Positions 42,089 through 51,592 of a DNA stretch of 64,000 nucleotides are shown one piece after another. The DNA lies in assembly GCA_966095765.1 (NCBI GenBank), contig CBHTSZ010000002.1, positions 1-64,000 on the forward strand. The letters are read 5' to 3'. A program made the position numbers and the translations under genes. Below the pieces are notes generated by a model, which was not told the origin of the DNA, did no database searches, and saw nothing but the letters and a program-made list of their open reading frames with translations. Positions within the stretch are counted from its first letter, which is position 1, and every line of letters starts with the position of its first letter. The stretch comes from CBHTSZ01 sp966095765 (GTDB lineage: Bacteria > Patescibacteriota > Saccharimonadia > Saccharimonadales > Saccharimonadaceae).

Positions 42089-45000
42089 CTATCGGACGAT
42101 GAAGTTTACGTACATTGAGCCGTTACAGTTGTTGGCGGCGGTACAAGTTGTCGAGTAACTGGTACGTGCGTTTCCTGGCGAGAAGTAGAAGGCGTTGTTA
42201 GGAATAGTGGCGATCGTAGTAGCGTAGCCGTTTGTTGTACTACCTTTGGCGAACTGACCGGCGCTACCGCTAATCGCCTTAACGAAGCCAGGGCCAACGC
42301 TTGTCACGATCGTGTTCGGGTCGGTACCGCTCGTCGTACCGTTCGTGGCAACAACGAGACCATAGAGTTTACCGCTACAGGTAGTACCAGGGCAGGTTGC
42401 AGGGGTTACAGAAGAACCAGATGAGTCAGCGATCATGCCAAGCTCAACGGCGGTTGAGGTAGTGACCGCCTCTTTCATCGCTGAGGTAAAGGTACGGACA
42501 TCGTAGAGGTCGTCGATAACGCCGCCCGTCGTTGTTGAGCCTTTTACGTCTGCGAGGCAGAGAACAGGTTGTGCTGCGCTGAAGTTTGGTAATCCTGAGG
42601 TAGCGCTCGTCTGGCCTGCGGTCGTCGTGAACTTTGGCTGGCCTGTTATCTCATCGAGGCAGATGTGTCCCCATGTGGCAGATGTCGACAGGTTAATGTT
42701 TGGCGCGGTACCTGAGTTGGTGCTGAGATCGGTAGCGCTTACGGTGACACGGCGACCGTTTGAGTAGGCTGTACATGGTTCAACATGTAGTGTGCTCTGT
42801 CCTGACCAGGAGACACGGCATGGTCCTGTGTATCCTGGAGTAATCAGGGAAGGCAGGTCATATGGATGGCTACCGCTCGATGGTACAACCCCGAATGTTA
42901 GGAGGCCGAGCGTGTCTGGGTTCGAGATGTCGTTCCAGCTGCCATTGATACAGCCTCGGATGCTACCCATCGTGCTGTTGTAGTACAGGGCACCATTGTT
43001 CGTTGAAGAGCTGCAGGTACCGCTAGCATCGGTAGATCCGTTGTAGGTGTCGAGCTGGAAGATTGTTTGCGTGCCGTCTGCCGATGCCCCAGACCCAATA
43101 CTTGTTGGGCCATTTAGGACGATCCGGCCGTTCGGCAGTACGCTCAGGAGGTCGGTCGTGCTGTTTTGGACAATAAATCGACCGTTTGTACCCGTACAGC
43201 CAGTCGTACACTCAAGCCGCATGACGATACTTGGGTCAGTAGTAGAGGTGTCGCTCGCAGTGATCTGGAAGTTTTTTCCGTCAGAAAGCGCCACATTTGC
43301 CGGGGTCGGGCTGTTGTTGTATGCGTCCTGGAGGTTGAAGTTTACACCGACACCACAGCCCTGGTAGTACATTCCACCGGTTGCGTTGATCTTGAGACAT
43401 TCCCCGTTTGCGCCGAGTGCGGATGGCAGGGTGAGGGTGTAGGATGAGCCAGATGAAGTAGGGCCAAGTAAGGTGACGGTATTTGTGCCCGCAGAGCTAT
43501 GGAACAGTACAGATCCGGTGTTGGTTGCGCTTTGGCCAAGGGTGAGCGAGTTGCTGCCTTGGATTGCGAGAGTTCCACCCATGTTTACGGCTACATTGCC
43601 CGTACCGATGGTTATGTTACCGCGCGTACCGGTCGCGGTTCCGGTGTCGATAGTGAGATTGCCGGAGTTCCCAGCGCCAGCATTACCGGTCTTGATACTA
43701 AGGTTTTGAGTACTGCCGGCTGCATTGTCCTGCGTCTTGATGGCGGTAAGGATACCGGTGCCGGTGATATTGAAGTTACCGGTCTGGGCTGTACCTGGGG
43801 TAGTTCCTTGGAGAGCAACAGTCGCACCGGCGGAAGCAGAATAACCAGGGCAGGTGACGGCTGTCGTACAGATTTCGGCGACGGCACCACCAATAATGGC
43901 TTTGAGTGTACCAGAGTCGGAACGGTAGAAGATGCCACCGTTGAGGCCAGTTAGTGAGGTTGGGTCAGAGTTAGCGCTGTCAACGACGAGGATTGATGTG
44001 TCACTGTCGCTGCCAGTGTTGTCGCCGATGCGAACCGCATTATTCGCGGTATCAGCGGTAAATAGTGTATTGCCAGCACCGGCAGACTGGATACGGAATG
44101 CAGTTGTGCTGTTCGTGGCGTTACGGTACGTCATGTCGGCACTCTCAAGGTTGCGCTTCATGTAAAAGTCGTCAAAGTAGAAGGTGCCGGTAGTCGCGCT
44201 GTTGCGAACTGTGGCCGAGACCCTCGCATAGACAGTTCCGGCTGGAGCCATAGCGCCGACGCTGCGCTGGATGTAGCTGGTTCCTGGGGTGCTGCCGTAT
44301 GCGGTGCTATTGCTGATGACGCCCTTGTCCTTGTTGTACCACGTGATCTGGATGCCAGCGTTACCATTGGCACCGGCACTGTTCTTGACCCATCCGGAGA
44401 GATAGAGGCTTTCACCAGCGTTAATCTCGTAGTAACTACCCGCAAACACATCGATGTTTGCCGTGCTTGCAGTAATGGCAAGGACGTTGTTCCCGGTACG
44501 GGCATTAGCATTGTTTTCGAGAATACTTGAGGTCGCTGGCCCGAACCAACCCTCCTCGCCTCCGGTGATAAGTCCGCCTGATTCAAAACCTGGATTACCG
44601 ATCTCATTGCCTGCTGAACGGATGGCGTTACTGATGACGTAGTTATTGCTACTGTTGATGTTAAAGAGGTAATCGCCAGTCGAGTTAAGGACGCGGAAGG
44701 CGGAGTATTCATCGCTCGTACCCTGGATTGTCACACGACCAGTGTTGCTGACACCGAAGAGCACCGTACCAAGTCCAAGTGAGTTGCTGCCACGGATGTT
44801 GAGCAAGTCGGTGCCGATCGAGGTGTCGGCGTCCTGGATGTCGATAGTGCCACGGATGCTGTCGAGTTTTATCTCTGGGGTTGTTGCCGGGTTGCTACCG
44901 TTGTTGTAGGTTGCCTGGAGGGTGGTTGCGTTACTGGCTCCACCTGGCGTCCAGGCTGCACCGTTCCAAATCATGGTCGAGGTAGTGTTTTTGCGCATTG

Positions 45001-46801
45001 CAACATCGATGACATCAGCGCCACTGTTAGTCCGTAGAGTGAAGTCTTGGCTTGTCGTGTTGGTCGTAACAAAGACGGTACGTCCCTTAGTGGTCGCGTT
45101 GGTTGGTGCTGGCAAAGTTATGGTGATATCCGTGCCCGTGGCACTGACGATGATAGTGCCGTAGTTGTCGACATTACTCTGCGAAATCGTACAGTCAGTG
45201 GCACAGCTTGCGTTCGTCACGGTCATGTGTGCGCTGGGCCCGAGATTGACGATACCCTTTGTGCCGGTTCCGTTTGCAGTACCGCCCGTGATCGTGACAT
45301 CGCCGCCGTTACCGTTGGTGCCACCGCCAGCGCCACCCTGGATGACAAGGTTGCCGCCGGTCAACGGTGTGCCGCCGCTGCCAGCAGCACCCGCAGTCAT
45401 GGTTAGTGAGCGCCCCGCAATACCTGCTCCGGCAGTAGCCATCGAGATGGCGTGGTCAGAGGCGGCATTAAAGGTAACATCGTTGATAGTGAGGTTGCCC
45501 GTGAAGGTTTTATCACCCGCGAATGTTTGCGTGCCCGTTCCCACCATACCAGGGGCGGTAGCGCTTGCATTTTGAAAGATGATCGAGTTTCCGGATATGG
45601 TTGCACCATCGACTGCGGTGTTGGTTGTGCTGTAAGCTCCAACGGCCGTCACGCCGGTACCAGTACAGTTTGCGAGAGTCTGGAGACAAAAGATGTCATT
45701 TGCCGTAGTCACCGGGATGTCGTAGTTGTAGTTTGCTGCGAGGTTGCCGACTCGGATAGTGGCGTTGTTTGAGGAGCCGTCTGAGATGACAACGTTACCA
45801 GCGACACTGCCGGTTCCGATGGTGAGGGTGCTTGCTTGGATGGTCGTGTTTTGACCGAGGTTTATGGCGCTTGTGTTACTGCTTCCGATCGTCACAACAC
45901 CGTTGATGCCTGTACCGGTTTTGGCGCCAGCGTTGATGACGACATCGCCACCGTTAGCATTGGTGCCGCCAGCTGCGCCACCTTGCAGGAGGAGGCTGCC
46001 GCCATTGCTGCCGCTGCCACTGCCGCCAGCACCTGCTGAAACCGAAAGTTGGCGTCCGGCAACGCCAGCAGCGGCAGCGGTTACAGATAGAGAGTGGTTG
46101 GCGTTATTGCCCAAGGTGATGTCGCCGGCATTAGAGACCGTGAAGACATCGGTCGCTGATGCCTGGAGCTGCAAGAAGTTGCCAGTACTAGTCTTGTTGA
46201 TGAAGACGCTCGTTGTGTTCGTCGAAGCATCCGTCTGTACGCCTTGGGCGAGCTGGAGGAACTGTGCGCTCGACAGGCCGCCGAGCTGGCCGGCATTGAG
46301 GGCGTACGGAGTCGCTGAAAGCCGTTTCATCGGGAGCATTTCTCCGTCTGGGCTACAGTTTGCAAAAGGGGTACAGGTCGCGTTTGTACCGGCAACGTTC
46401 ATGCTGATCCAGAGCGTGTCCTGGTTCCAGTCGATAGAGCTTCCGAACGGTGTGACTGAGCCGAGTTGTACCGAGAGGAAGCCATTACGGACGAGTACAC
46501 CCTTGCTGTTCGCGTTGAGCCAAGACTCGGTCCATTTGAGCGTACCAGCAGGGGAGCCGGTCGTATTGCCGGCTGTTTGACCATCGCCATCCTGGTAGAT
46601 CTTGAACTGGATGTTGTAGTAGCCATCAGGGACGGTGGCGCCTTGGGCGTTGAGGAGACGACCCTGGAAATTGATCTCTTTGCTGATTCCTGTGGCCGCC
46701 TGAGCAGGAGAGATTGCAACAAAAATAGACATGAAAACCATGCCTATAAGCAGACTAATCCCCGCACTTACGCGAAATACACGCTGAGTCCTCGCACTCA
46801 T
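42089..46801 (-). CDS. Giant secreted fibre-like protein, 1570 aa
   Basis: A signal peptide (about 1-36) is followed by an N-terminal domain (about 40-175, KEINFQGRLLNAQGATVPDG). Two Gly/Ala/Thr-rich repeats follow (236-307 and 450-521). A carbohydrate-binding-module-like jelly roll (about 733-884, GNEIGNPGFESGG ... YFDDFYMKRN) comes next. The C-terminal half is long and beta-rich, with phage-tail-fibre character (SGSSYTLTLPSALGANGECL). There is no C-terminal anchor. Polar residues dominate and Lys/Glu are rare, as in extended surface adhesins. The ribosome site is GAGGGG. It is probably a cell-surface or secreted adhesin. Confidence 0.8.
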   Translation of the reverse strand: MSARTQRVFRVSAGISLLIGMVFMSIFVAISPAQAATGISKEINFQGRLLNAQGATVPDGYYNIQFKIYQDGDGQTAGNTTGSPAGTLKWTESWLNANSKGVLVRNGFLSVQLGSVTPFGSSIDWNQDTLWISMNVAGTNATCTPFANCSPDGEMLPMKRLSATPYALNAGQLGGLSSAQFLQLAQGVQTDASTNTTSVFINKTSTGNFLQLQASATDVFTVSNAGDITLGNNANHSLSVTAAAAGVAGRQLSVSAGAGGSGSGSNGGSLLLQGGAAGGTNANGGDVVINAGAKTGTGINGVVTIGSSNTSAINLGQNTTIQASTLTIGTGSVAGNVVISDGSSNNATIRVGNLAANYNYDIPVTTANDIFCLQTLANCTGTGVTAVGAYSTTNTAVDGATISGNSIIFQNASATAPGMVGTGTQTFAGDKTFTGNLTINDVTFNAASDHAISMATAGAGIAGRSLTMTAGAAGSGGTPLTGGNLVIQGGAGGGTNGNGGDVTITGGTANGTGTKGIVNLGPSAHMTVTNASCATDCTISQSNVDNYGTIIVSATGTDITITLPAPTNATTKGRTVFVTTNTTSQDFTLRTNSGADVIDVAMRKNTTSTMIWNGAAWTPGGASNATTLQATYNNGSNPATTPEIKLDSIRGTIDIQDADTSIGTDLLNIRGSNSLGLGTVLFGVSNTGRVTIQGTSDEYSAFRVLNSTGDYLFNINSSNNYVISNAIRSAGNEIGNPGFESGGLITGGEEGWFGPATSSILENNANARTGNNVLAITASTANIDVFAGSYYEINAGESLYLSGWVKNSAGANGNAGIQITWYNKDKGVISNSTAYGSTPGTSYIQRSVGAMAPAGTVYARVSATVRNSATTGTFYFDDFYMKRNLESADMTYRNATNSTTAFRIQSAGAGNTLFTADTANNAVRIGDNTGSDSDTSILVVDSANSDPTSLTGLNGGIFYRSDSGTLKAIIGGAVAEICTTAVTCPGYSASAGATVALQGTTPGTAQTGNFNITGTGILTAIKTQDNAAGSTQNLSIKTGNAGAGNSGNLTIDTGTATGTRGNITIGTGNVAVNMGGTLAIQGSNSLTLGQSATNTGSVLFHSSAGTNTVTLLGPTSSGSSYTLTLPSALGANGECLKINATGGMYYQGCGVGVNFNLQDAYNNSPTPANVALSDGKNFQITASDTSTTDPSIVMRLECTTGCTGTNGRFIVQNSTTDLLSVLPNGRIVLNGPTSIGSGASADGTQTIFQLDTYNGSTDASGTCSSSTNNGALYYNSTMGSIRGCINGSWNDISNPDTLGLLTFGVVPSSGSHPYDLPSLITPGYTGPCRVSWSGQSTLHVEPCTAYSNGRRVTVSATDLSTNSGTAPNINLSTSATWGHICLDEITGQPKFTTTAGQTSATSGLPNFSAAQPVLCLADVKGSTTTGGVIDDLYDVRTFTSAMKEAVTTSTAVELGMIADSSGSSVTPATCPGTTCSGKLYGLVVATNGTTSGTDPNTIVTSVGPGFVKAISGSAGQFAKGSTTNGYATTIATIPNNAFYFSPGNARTSYSTTCTAANNCNGSMYVNFIVR
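45239..45454 (-). repeat. Gly-rich repeat 2 of the giant protein
   Basis: Encodes residues 450-521 (HAISMATAGAGIAGRSL ...), homologous along its whole length to repeat 1. The block ends with a TNGNGGDVTI / GIVNLG pattern. Confidence 0.7.
45881..46096 (-). repeat. Gly-rich repeat 1 of the giant protein
   Basis: Encodes residues 236-307 (HSLSVTAAAAGVAGRQL ...) with the TNANGGDVVI / GVVTIG ending. It is the same length (72 residues) as repeat 2. Confidence 0.7.
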
Positions 46802-46899
46802 TGTTTCTTTTCGTTCCTACCCCTCTTATTTACCTACCTTAAGCATAATCCTTGTGACCGCTTTTGACAAGGCGGAAAACAGGGATGAGAGGGCTATTT

Positions 46900-47877
46900 T
46901 TAGCCGTGAATTGCAACGAGACGCTCTTGTTTTGAAAGAACGCGTTTTTCGCGTTGCTCACCGAGCCAGAAACTTGCAACAACCGCAACAGCGCCCGTGA
47001 AGATGGGCCAGAGGAGAAGCAGTTGGCCAGGTGTCGCGACCGGCTTCGTGCTTGCCACTGCAGGGTCGGGCTGGCCGTTGACGATAGCGGCTACCGTCAG
47101 GAAGGCAACGCGGCCACCCGTATCTGTCGCCTGGAAGGTCACCTGGTAGGTACCAGGTTTTTTGTAGACATGGTCGACGTTGAACGTTGCATTGTCGTTT
47201 CTCGGTACAACTTTGTTTGAGGCGTCGCCCCATTCGACGTTGACGGCATATGGTGGCGTACCTCCGAGTACGTCCAGTGGAACAGTCATGGTCTGTTCTG
47301 GGAAGACGCCACGAAATACCGCATCGCTATTGAGGAGGAGCTGATTGCCGCCGAAGTTAAATGGTGTGACTGAATCCGATTGGGGCGGTATGGCGTCGTA
47401 GTAAACGATGACTGTGTTTGAGTCTGGTCCGACCTGGTTGAGCGCATCATAGACGCGGGCTATGAGTGTATTCTGACCGATCAAGAGGTCAACTTCGAGG
47501 CTATAACTACCTTTATCGGTACAGACAGTCGATCCGGCAAAGATATCATTTTTAAACAGTTCAACCAAAGTATTTTCAGGACAGGTTCCAGATACGGTAA
47601 CGGGGGAAGTGGTAAAGTGTTGACCGTTGCTTGGGGTGCGGATCGTAGCTGCTGTGGTTGGCGGTTTGCCGGGCATGATACCGGAGAGGCCAACAGAACC
47701 AGCTTCTGGGCCGTCGTATGGGGTAGCCGATTCGACAGTGGTTGAGAAAACAGACAGCGCAAAACCAACGATGACGAGCATGAAAGCGAGCGGCACGTAT
47801 GAAGTATGCTCATGCGGTCGAAGCTTGAGCGTATGCTCGTGATGACTAATCTTTAGTATCTTTTTTGTTTTCGACAT
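46900..47877 (-). CDS. Membrane protein with Ig/PKD domains
   Basis: A 325-aa protein with a His-rich cytoplasmic start, a membrane segment (about 28-46) and an Ig-like domain (about 75-160, with a Cys pair at GTCPENTLVEL and STVCTDKG). A PKD domain follows (about 190-268, GGTPPYAVNVEWGD ... VYKKPGTYQVTFQATD). A C-terminal membrane segment (about 284-306) and a short charged tail complete it. It would expose a loop of beta domains anchored at both ends. A TATACAAT box lies upstream, so a separate promoter within the locus is possible. Confidence 0.75.
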   Translation of the reverse strand: MSKTKKILKISHHEHTLKLRPHEHTSYVPLAFMLVIVGFALSVFSTTVESATPYDGPEAGSVGLSGIMPGKPPTTAATIRTPSNGQHFTTSPVTVSGTCPENTLVELFKNDIFAGSTVCTDKGSYSLEVDLLIGQNTLIARVYDALNQVGPDSNTVIVYYDAIPPQSDSVTPFNFGGNQLLLNSDAVFRGVFPEQTMTVPLDVLGGTPPYAVNVEWGDASNKVVPRNDNATFNVDHVYKKPGTYQVTFQATDTGGRVAFLTVAAIVNGQPDPAVASTKPVATPGQLLLLWPIFTGAVAVVASFWLGEQREKRVLSKQERLVAIHG

Positions 47878-47931
47878 GATTTTGTTTTATTGTATACGCT
47901 TTTGGCTATTTTCGTAAGTGGACCCCTGAAA

Positions 47932-48945
47932 CTATTTCTTGCGACGTGTCGGTTTCTTTTTTGGAGCTCCTGTTGCCTTGCGGATGATTGCTTGGTTGTA
48001 GCCGCGGATCATGCGACGGAGCAAGAGGAATCCAACGATGACGGCAAACGTACCGATGAGCATAAGCTTCCATGGAATAACCCAGAACGTTAGCTTTTGG
48101 GTGACAGATTGACCCTTTGCGTCGGTGATCGTGACCTTGGCATGGTAGAGGCCAAAGAGCATCTTGTTGCCGATGACAGTTTTGTCGAGATGCGTTTCGA
48201 ATCGGCGGATAGTGCCAGGCAGAATGTTTCGAGGCGGTAGGTTGACGTTGAGGCCGGCAATAGTCTTGCCAAACATATCGGTTATCATGATGCGGCCTGC
48301 AGGCTGTTCATGAACGTTACCTTCGTTCTTGATGCGAACTGCAAAGGTAATAGGTGTGCCTTCGAGGACAGTTTTGGGTACGTTCTGTTTCGTAACTGCG
48401 TTGAAGCTAGCGATACTGAGTTTCTCGTAAGCGTCGCCATTAACGCGAAGGAAGATGAGCGCCCCGACACTGGCCGACAGGGATACGCCGCTTGAGTCAA
48501 CGCCAGGGGCGGTTGCGGAGAAACGTACAACCGAGTAGTAGCCGCCAGGTGCGGCGTCTTTTGGAATCGCAATCACAAATGGCAAGCCTTGGATCTCTCG
48601 AGGTTTCAAAGTGAGTTGGCCGATAGGACGAAACCATGCCTTCATCGAGTAAGGGCTTGTCTCACCTTCGTTAAGAAGTAGTCGTGGCATACCTTCTTCA
48701 CCTTGAGCGGTAAAGTCATTGATCTGGTTGGTGACCACAAGGCTGGTTGGAGATACATCACGAAGGTTTATGGTGCCTTTTACGGTCTCGCCTGGGTTTC
48801 CCCGTAGGTTGATGACCGGAGGGGCTATCTCAAGTGCTTGGCCTGCCTGGGCAGGATTTGTTGCTGCGTAAGCCGTCAGAGGCCCCGCGATAGCCACAGT
48901 GACCGCTAGAAGGCTGAGTATGGTGGCACGTATCGTTTGTTTCAT
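47932..48945 (-). CDS. DUF916-like (WxL-interacting type) anchored surface protein
   Basis: A 337-aa protein with a signal peptide (1-27), a first beta domain (LEIAPPVINLRGNPGETVKGTI ... GGYYSVVRFS), and a second beta domain (ITFAVRIKNEGNVHEQPAG). A C-terminal membrane segment (about 290-309) and a basic tail (KKKPTRRKK) follow. This is the architecture of DUF916/WxLIP proteins, which bind WxL proteins at the Gram-positive surface. It starts three bases after the secreted protein gene at 48949. Confidence 0.75.
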   Translation of the reverse strand: MKQTIRATILSLLAVTVAIAGPLTAYAATNPAQAGQALEIAPPVINLRGNPGETVKGTINLRDVSPTSLVVTNQINDFTAQGEEGMPRLLLNEGETSPYSMKAWFRPIGQLTLKPREIQGLPFVIAIPKDAAPGGYYSVVRFSATAPGVDSSGVSLSASVGALIFLRVNGDAYEKLSIASFNAVTKQNVPKTVLEGTPITFAVRIKNEGNVHEQPAGRIMITDMFGKTIAGLNVNLPPRNILPGTIRRFETHLDKTVIGNKMLFGLYHAKVTITDAKGQSVTQKLTFWVIPWKLMLIGTFAVIVGFLLLRRMIRGYNQAIIRKATGAPKKKPTRRKK

Positions 48946-48948
48946 ATC

Positions 48949-50094
48949 CTAGAAGGTCGGCGTACAGATGTAGGTAAGAGTAGTGGTGTAGGTACCTGCG
49001 TACTGGTTACCAGCAACGTTCACGATGTAAGAGGCCGTGTATACTTGTGAGTTGGTTGGACCAAGCGTGTTGTTTGAAGCACCATCGTAGGCACTGTTTG
49101 CGACAGAGTCACCCGAAGCATATTTATAGACATCAGCTGTGTTGTAACCGGTGAGAGCTTGACCTTTGTAGTCGACTGCATCAGAAGCAACAGCGATCTC
49201 AGCACCGAAGTCGATGTCACCGTTGTCGCCATCGAGAGTGATGAGGTTGGCTTTGAGATTCATGCCAAACTGGCTCACACCGATCGTAGGAGCTGCTGCA
49301 GCTGCCATGGCCGGAATAGAGTTTGCACCTGATGTCAGCGTCGCACCATTTACGGTGATGACATAGCCTTGTCCGGCGTTGGTACTGGCTGCCATCTGGG
49401 ATGTTGCGTATGAAGTTGAAGTAGGGGAGAAGAGCTGGTTGAAGCTGACTGCGCCTGGTGTCGTCGTCGCACAGTTTGCAGACACGGTTGCACCAGTACA
49501 GAAGATCAAGGACTCAGGCATAGTACCGCTAAGTTCGATAGCCTGTGCAGTGCTTGCGGTGACGGTACCTGCGTCTACAGCGCCGGTCGTGGCGTCAGTA
49601 GAAGAATAAGTAGTAATGCGGACAAAGAACGTACCAAGCGTCGAGGGGTTGACGACACTGTCGAGGCGTACCGTAACGCTACCAGGAGTAACTGCAGCAG
49701 CTGTACGAGTTAAGATAGCACTGTTTGCAGTCTTGGTGCCCATAGCAAGTCCACTAATAGCACCAGTATTAGCTCCGAGCGTTGCTCCATTTACATCCAA
49801 GCCCGTCGGTGCCGTACAGGTACCACTAGCGATCGTACAGTATTCAAACTTTACAGATCCAACGTTCGTGCCGCTTGGGACAGAAAAGGTAAAGAGGTGG
49901 TCAACAAGTCCGCTCGGAAGGGTTGCACCGTCAAGCTCAGAGCCGACATCGGCACCATCGTGAGCATTACCAACAAGGGTAAGGCTTCGTGGCTGGATTT
50001 CCGCAGCAGTTACCTGTGCTAGTGGTAGTATCGCCGTTGCTAGGATCAGTAAGCATAGCGACACTATCCGTGTTTGTTTCCCCAACTCTGTCAT
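48949..50094 (-). CDS. Secreted WxL-like beta protein A, 381 aa
   Basis: A signal peptide (1-31, ending TAAEI) is followed by an N-terminal domain and a C-terminal beta domain. The shared landmarks are MPESLIFCTG, LFSPTSTSYATSQMAASTN, GYVITVNGATLTSG, QFGMNLKAN and the C-terminal AGTYTTTLTYICTPTF. It is a paralogue of the 50163 product and shares the C-terminal domain with the 51593 product. There is no membrane anchor. TAGTAT ends six bases before the ATG, so the transcript is probably leaderless. Confidence 0.75.
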   Translation of the reverse strand: MTELGKQTRIVSLCLLILATAILPLAQVTAAEIQPRSLTLVGNAHDGADVGSELDGATLPSGLVDHLFTFSVPSGTNVGSVKFEYCTIASGTCTAPTGLDVNGATLGANTGAISGLAMGTKTANSAILTRTAAAVTPGSVTVRLDSVVNPSTLGTFFVRITTYSSTDATTGAVDAGTVTASTAQAIELSGTMPESLIFCTGATVSANCATTTPGAVSFNQLFSPTSTSYATSQMAASTNAGQGYVITVNGATLTSGANSIPAMAAAAAPTIGVSQFGMNLKANLITLDGDNGDIDFGAEIAVASDAVDYKGQALTGYNTADVYKYASGDSVANSAYDGASNNTLGPTNSQVYTASYIVNVAGNQYAGTYTTTLTYICTPTF

Positions 50095-50100
50095 GTAGCA

Positions 50101-50130
50101 ATACTAGCATGAGCAGAATAGGGGACACAA
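50101..50130 (-). promoter_or_regulatory. Promoter of secreted protein A gene
   Basis: On the minus strand TTGTGT, an 18-base spacer ending CTCATGC, then TAGTAT, which ends six bases before the ATG at 50094. Confidence 0.6.
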
Positions 50131-50162
50131 GCGTTTTATGTGAGTTTTTTCACAGAAGGGTT

Positions 50163-51479
50163 TTAGAAGGTCGGCGTACAGATGTAGGTGAGGGTCGTGG
50201 TGTAGGTACCAGCTGGGAGGTTACCTGGAACGTTCGCGATATAGCTGACTGTGTAGATCTGACCGTCCGTGCCACCTTGTGCTGAGCTACCAACAGTACT
50301 TGGATCGGCGTCGTCTTCGAGACTGTTGGCGACTGCGTTACCGCTCTGGAAGCGGAATTGGTCGACAGTTCGGTATCCGAGGAGAGGCTGTCCGCGATAA
50401 CCCGTACCGTTTGAAGCTGTCGTGATGTTAGCCGTGTCGGCGTAGTTGTCGGTAGCGAGCCATGCAGCACAACCAGCGTTGGTTGGTGTGGTCTGACAGT
50501 TGTTAGGGTCAGGGGTAACATCGAGAGCGTTTGCACCGAAGCCGCTTGCAACAGTAGTCGTGTTAGCGACGAGGTTCATGCCGAACTGTGCAGTACCGCG
50601 GGTGCTAGGGAGTGGTGCGCCTGCGCCACCGACCATACCAGCGATCGTGTTGCTACCTGAAGTAAGCGTAGAGCCGTTTACGGTGATGACGTACCCAAAG
50701 GTAGCGTTGGTGCTTGCAGCCATCTGTGAGGTCGCTGCTGCCGTGTCAGTTGGGGAGAAGAGCTTATCGAAACCGATAGTACCAGCGGTTGCGCCCGCAC
50801 AGTCAGGGACGGTCGTAGAAGCGATAACAGGAACGGTGCGACCAGTACAGAAGACGAGGGATTCGGGCATCGTTCCGGTGATTTCGATTGGAGTAGCGGT
50901 ACTTGCAGCGACGACACCAGCATCAACAGGGTTCGTGGCACCATCACTTCCTTGGTAGGTAGTAATACGTACGTAGAAGGTCGTGTTCGTTGCAGTTGGT
51001 GGAACGATACCACTGAAATCAGCAGTGATGATCGTGTTTGTGCCGTTCGGGTCGTTGTCGACGAGTGCGGCAGCCGGACGGCCAATCCAGAATTCGTTTG
51101 CAGCGGTGCTGGTTGTCGTGTTCCATCCGGTGGCACCTGAACTGTTGTATAGAGTAACGGCTGAGGTATCGAGTCCCGCAGGGGCTACACAAGTCGGATT
51201 AGCTACAGAGTTTGCTGCAGTCGTACAGTACTGGAAGCGCATGGATCCGAGATTTGTACCAACGGCAGGGCTTGAGAACGTGAAGTTGTGTCGCACGAGG
51301 TCACCTGCACTTTGAAATGGCGCTGAACCACCAGTCGTGTCAGCCTGAAGGTTTAGGCTACGAGTGGTGAGCTGTGCAGCATTTGCCGTTTGGAACGGAA
51401 GCACGAGTGGAGTTGCCATGAGAAGTAACGCGGCAAATACACGCGTTGCTATAGCAAAAGATAGTTGTGGTGTTTTCAT
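50163..51479 (-). CDS. Secreted WxL-like beta protein B, 438 aa
   Basis: A paralogue of the 48949 product with the same order of blocks: a signal peptide (1-35), MPESLVFCTG, LFSPTDTAAATSQMAASTN, GYVITVNGSTLTSG, QFGMNLVANT and the identical ending AGTYTTTLTYICTPTF. It is longer through insertions in both domains. Extra Cys residues suggest disulfides. The 3' 25 bases are identical in the two genes. A consensus promoter and a purine-rich leader precede it. Confidence 0.75.
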   Translation of the reverse strand: MKTPQLSFAIATRVFAALLLMATPLVLPFQTANAAQLTTRSLNLQADTTGGSAPFQSAGDLVRHNFTFSSPAVGTNLGSMRFQYCTTAANSVANPTCVAPAGLDTSAVTLYNSSGATGWNTTTSTAANEFWIGRPAAALVDNDPNGTNTIITADFSGIVPPTATNTTFYVRITTYQGSDGATNPVDAGVVAASTATPIEITGTMPESLVFCTGRTVPVIASTTVPDCAGATAGTIGFDKLFSPTDTAAATSQMAASTNATFGYVITVNGSTLTSGSNTIAGMVGGAGAPLPSTRGTAQFGMNLVANTTTVASGFGANALDVTPDPNNCQTTPTNAGCAAWLATDNYADTANITTASNGTGYRGQPLLGYRTVDQFRFQSGNAVANSLEDDADPSTVGSSAQGGTDGQIYTVSYIANVPGNLPAGTYTTTLTYICTPTF

Positions 51480-51526
51480 CTCTTTGTTTTTCTTTTTTTC
51501 TTTTTTGGTTTTAAGGTATTACCCGA

Positions 51527-51555
51527 AGAATAGCATGAGCATTTTAGGGTGTCAA
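51527..51555 (-). promoter_or_regulatory. Consensus promoter of secreted protein B gene
   Basis: TTGACA, a 17-base spacer ending CTCATGC, then TATTCT on the minus strand, followed by an A-rich leader of about 40 bases before the ATG at 51479. Confidence 0.75.
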
Positions 51556-51592
51556 CGGATTTTATAAGAAAAAATGCAACGTTGTGGAAAAC

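Noticed and set aside
42419..46867. Several plus-strand open frames of 60-238 codons opposite the giant gene
   Set aside because: They are low-complexity Val/Pro/Ala shadows produced by the Gly/Thr/Ala repeats on the other strand.
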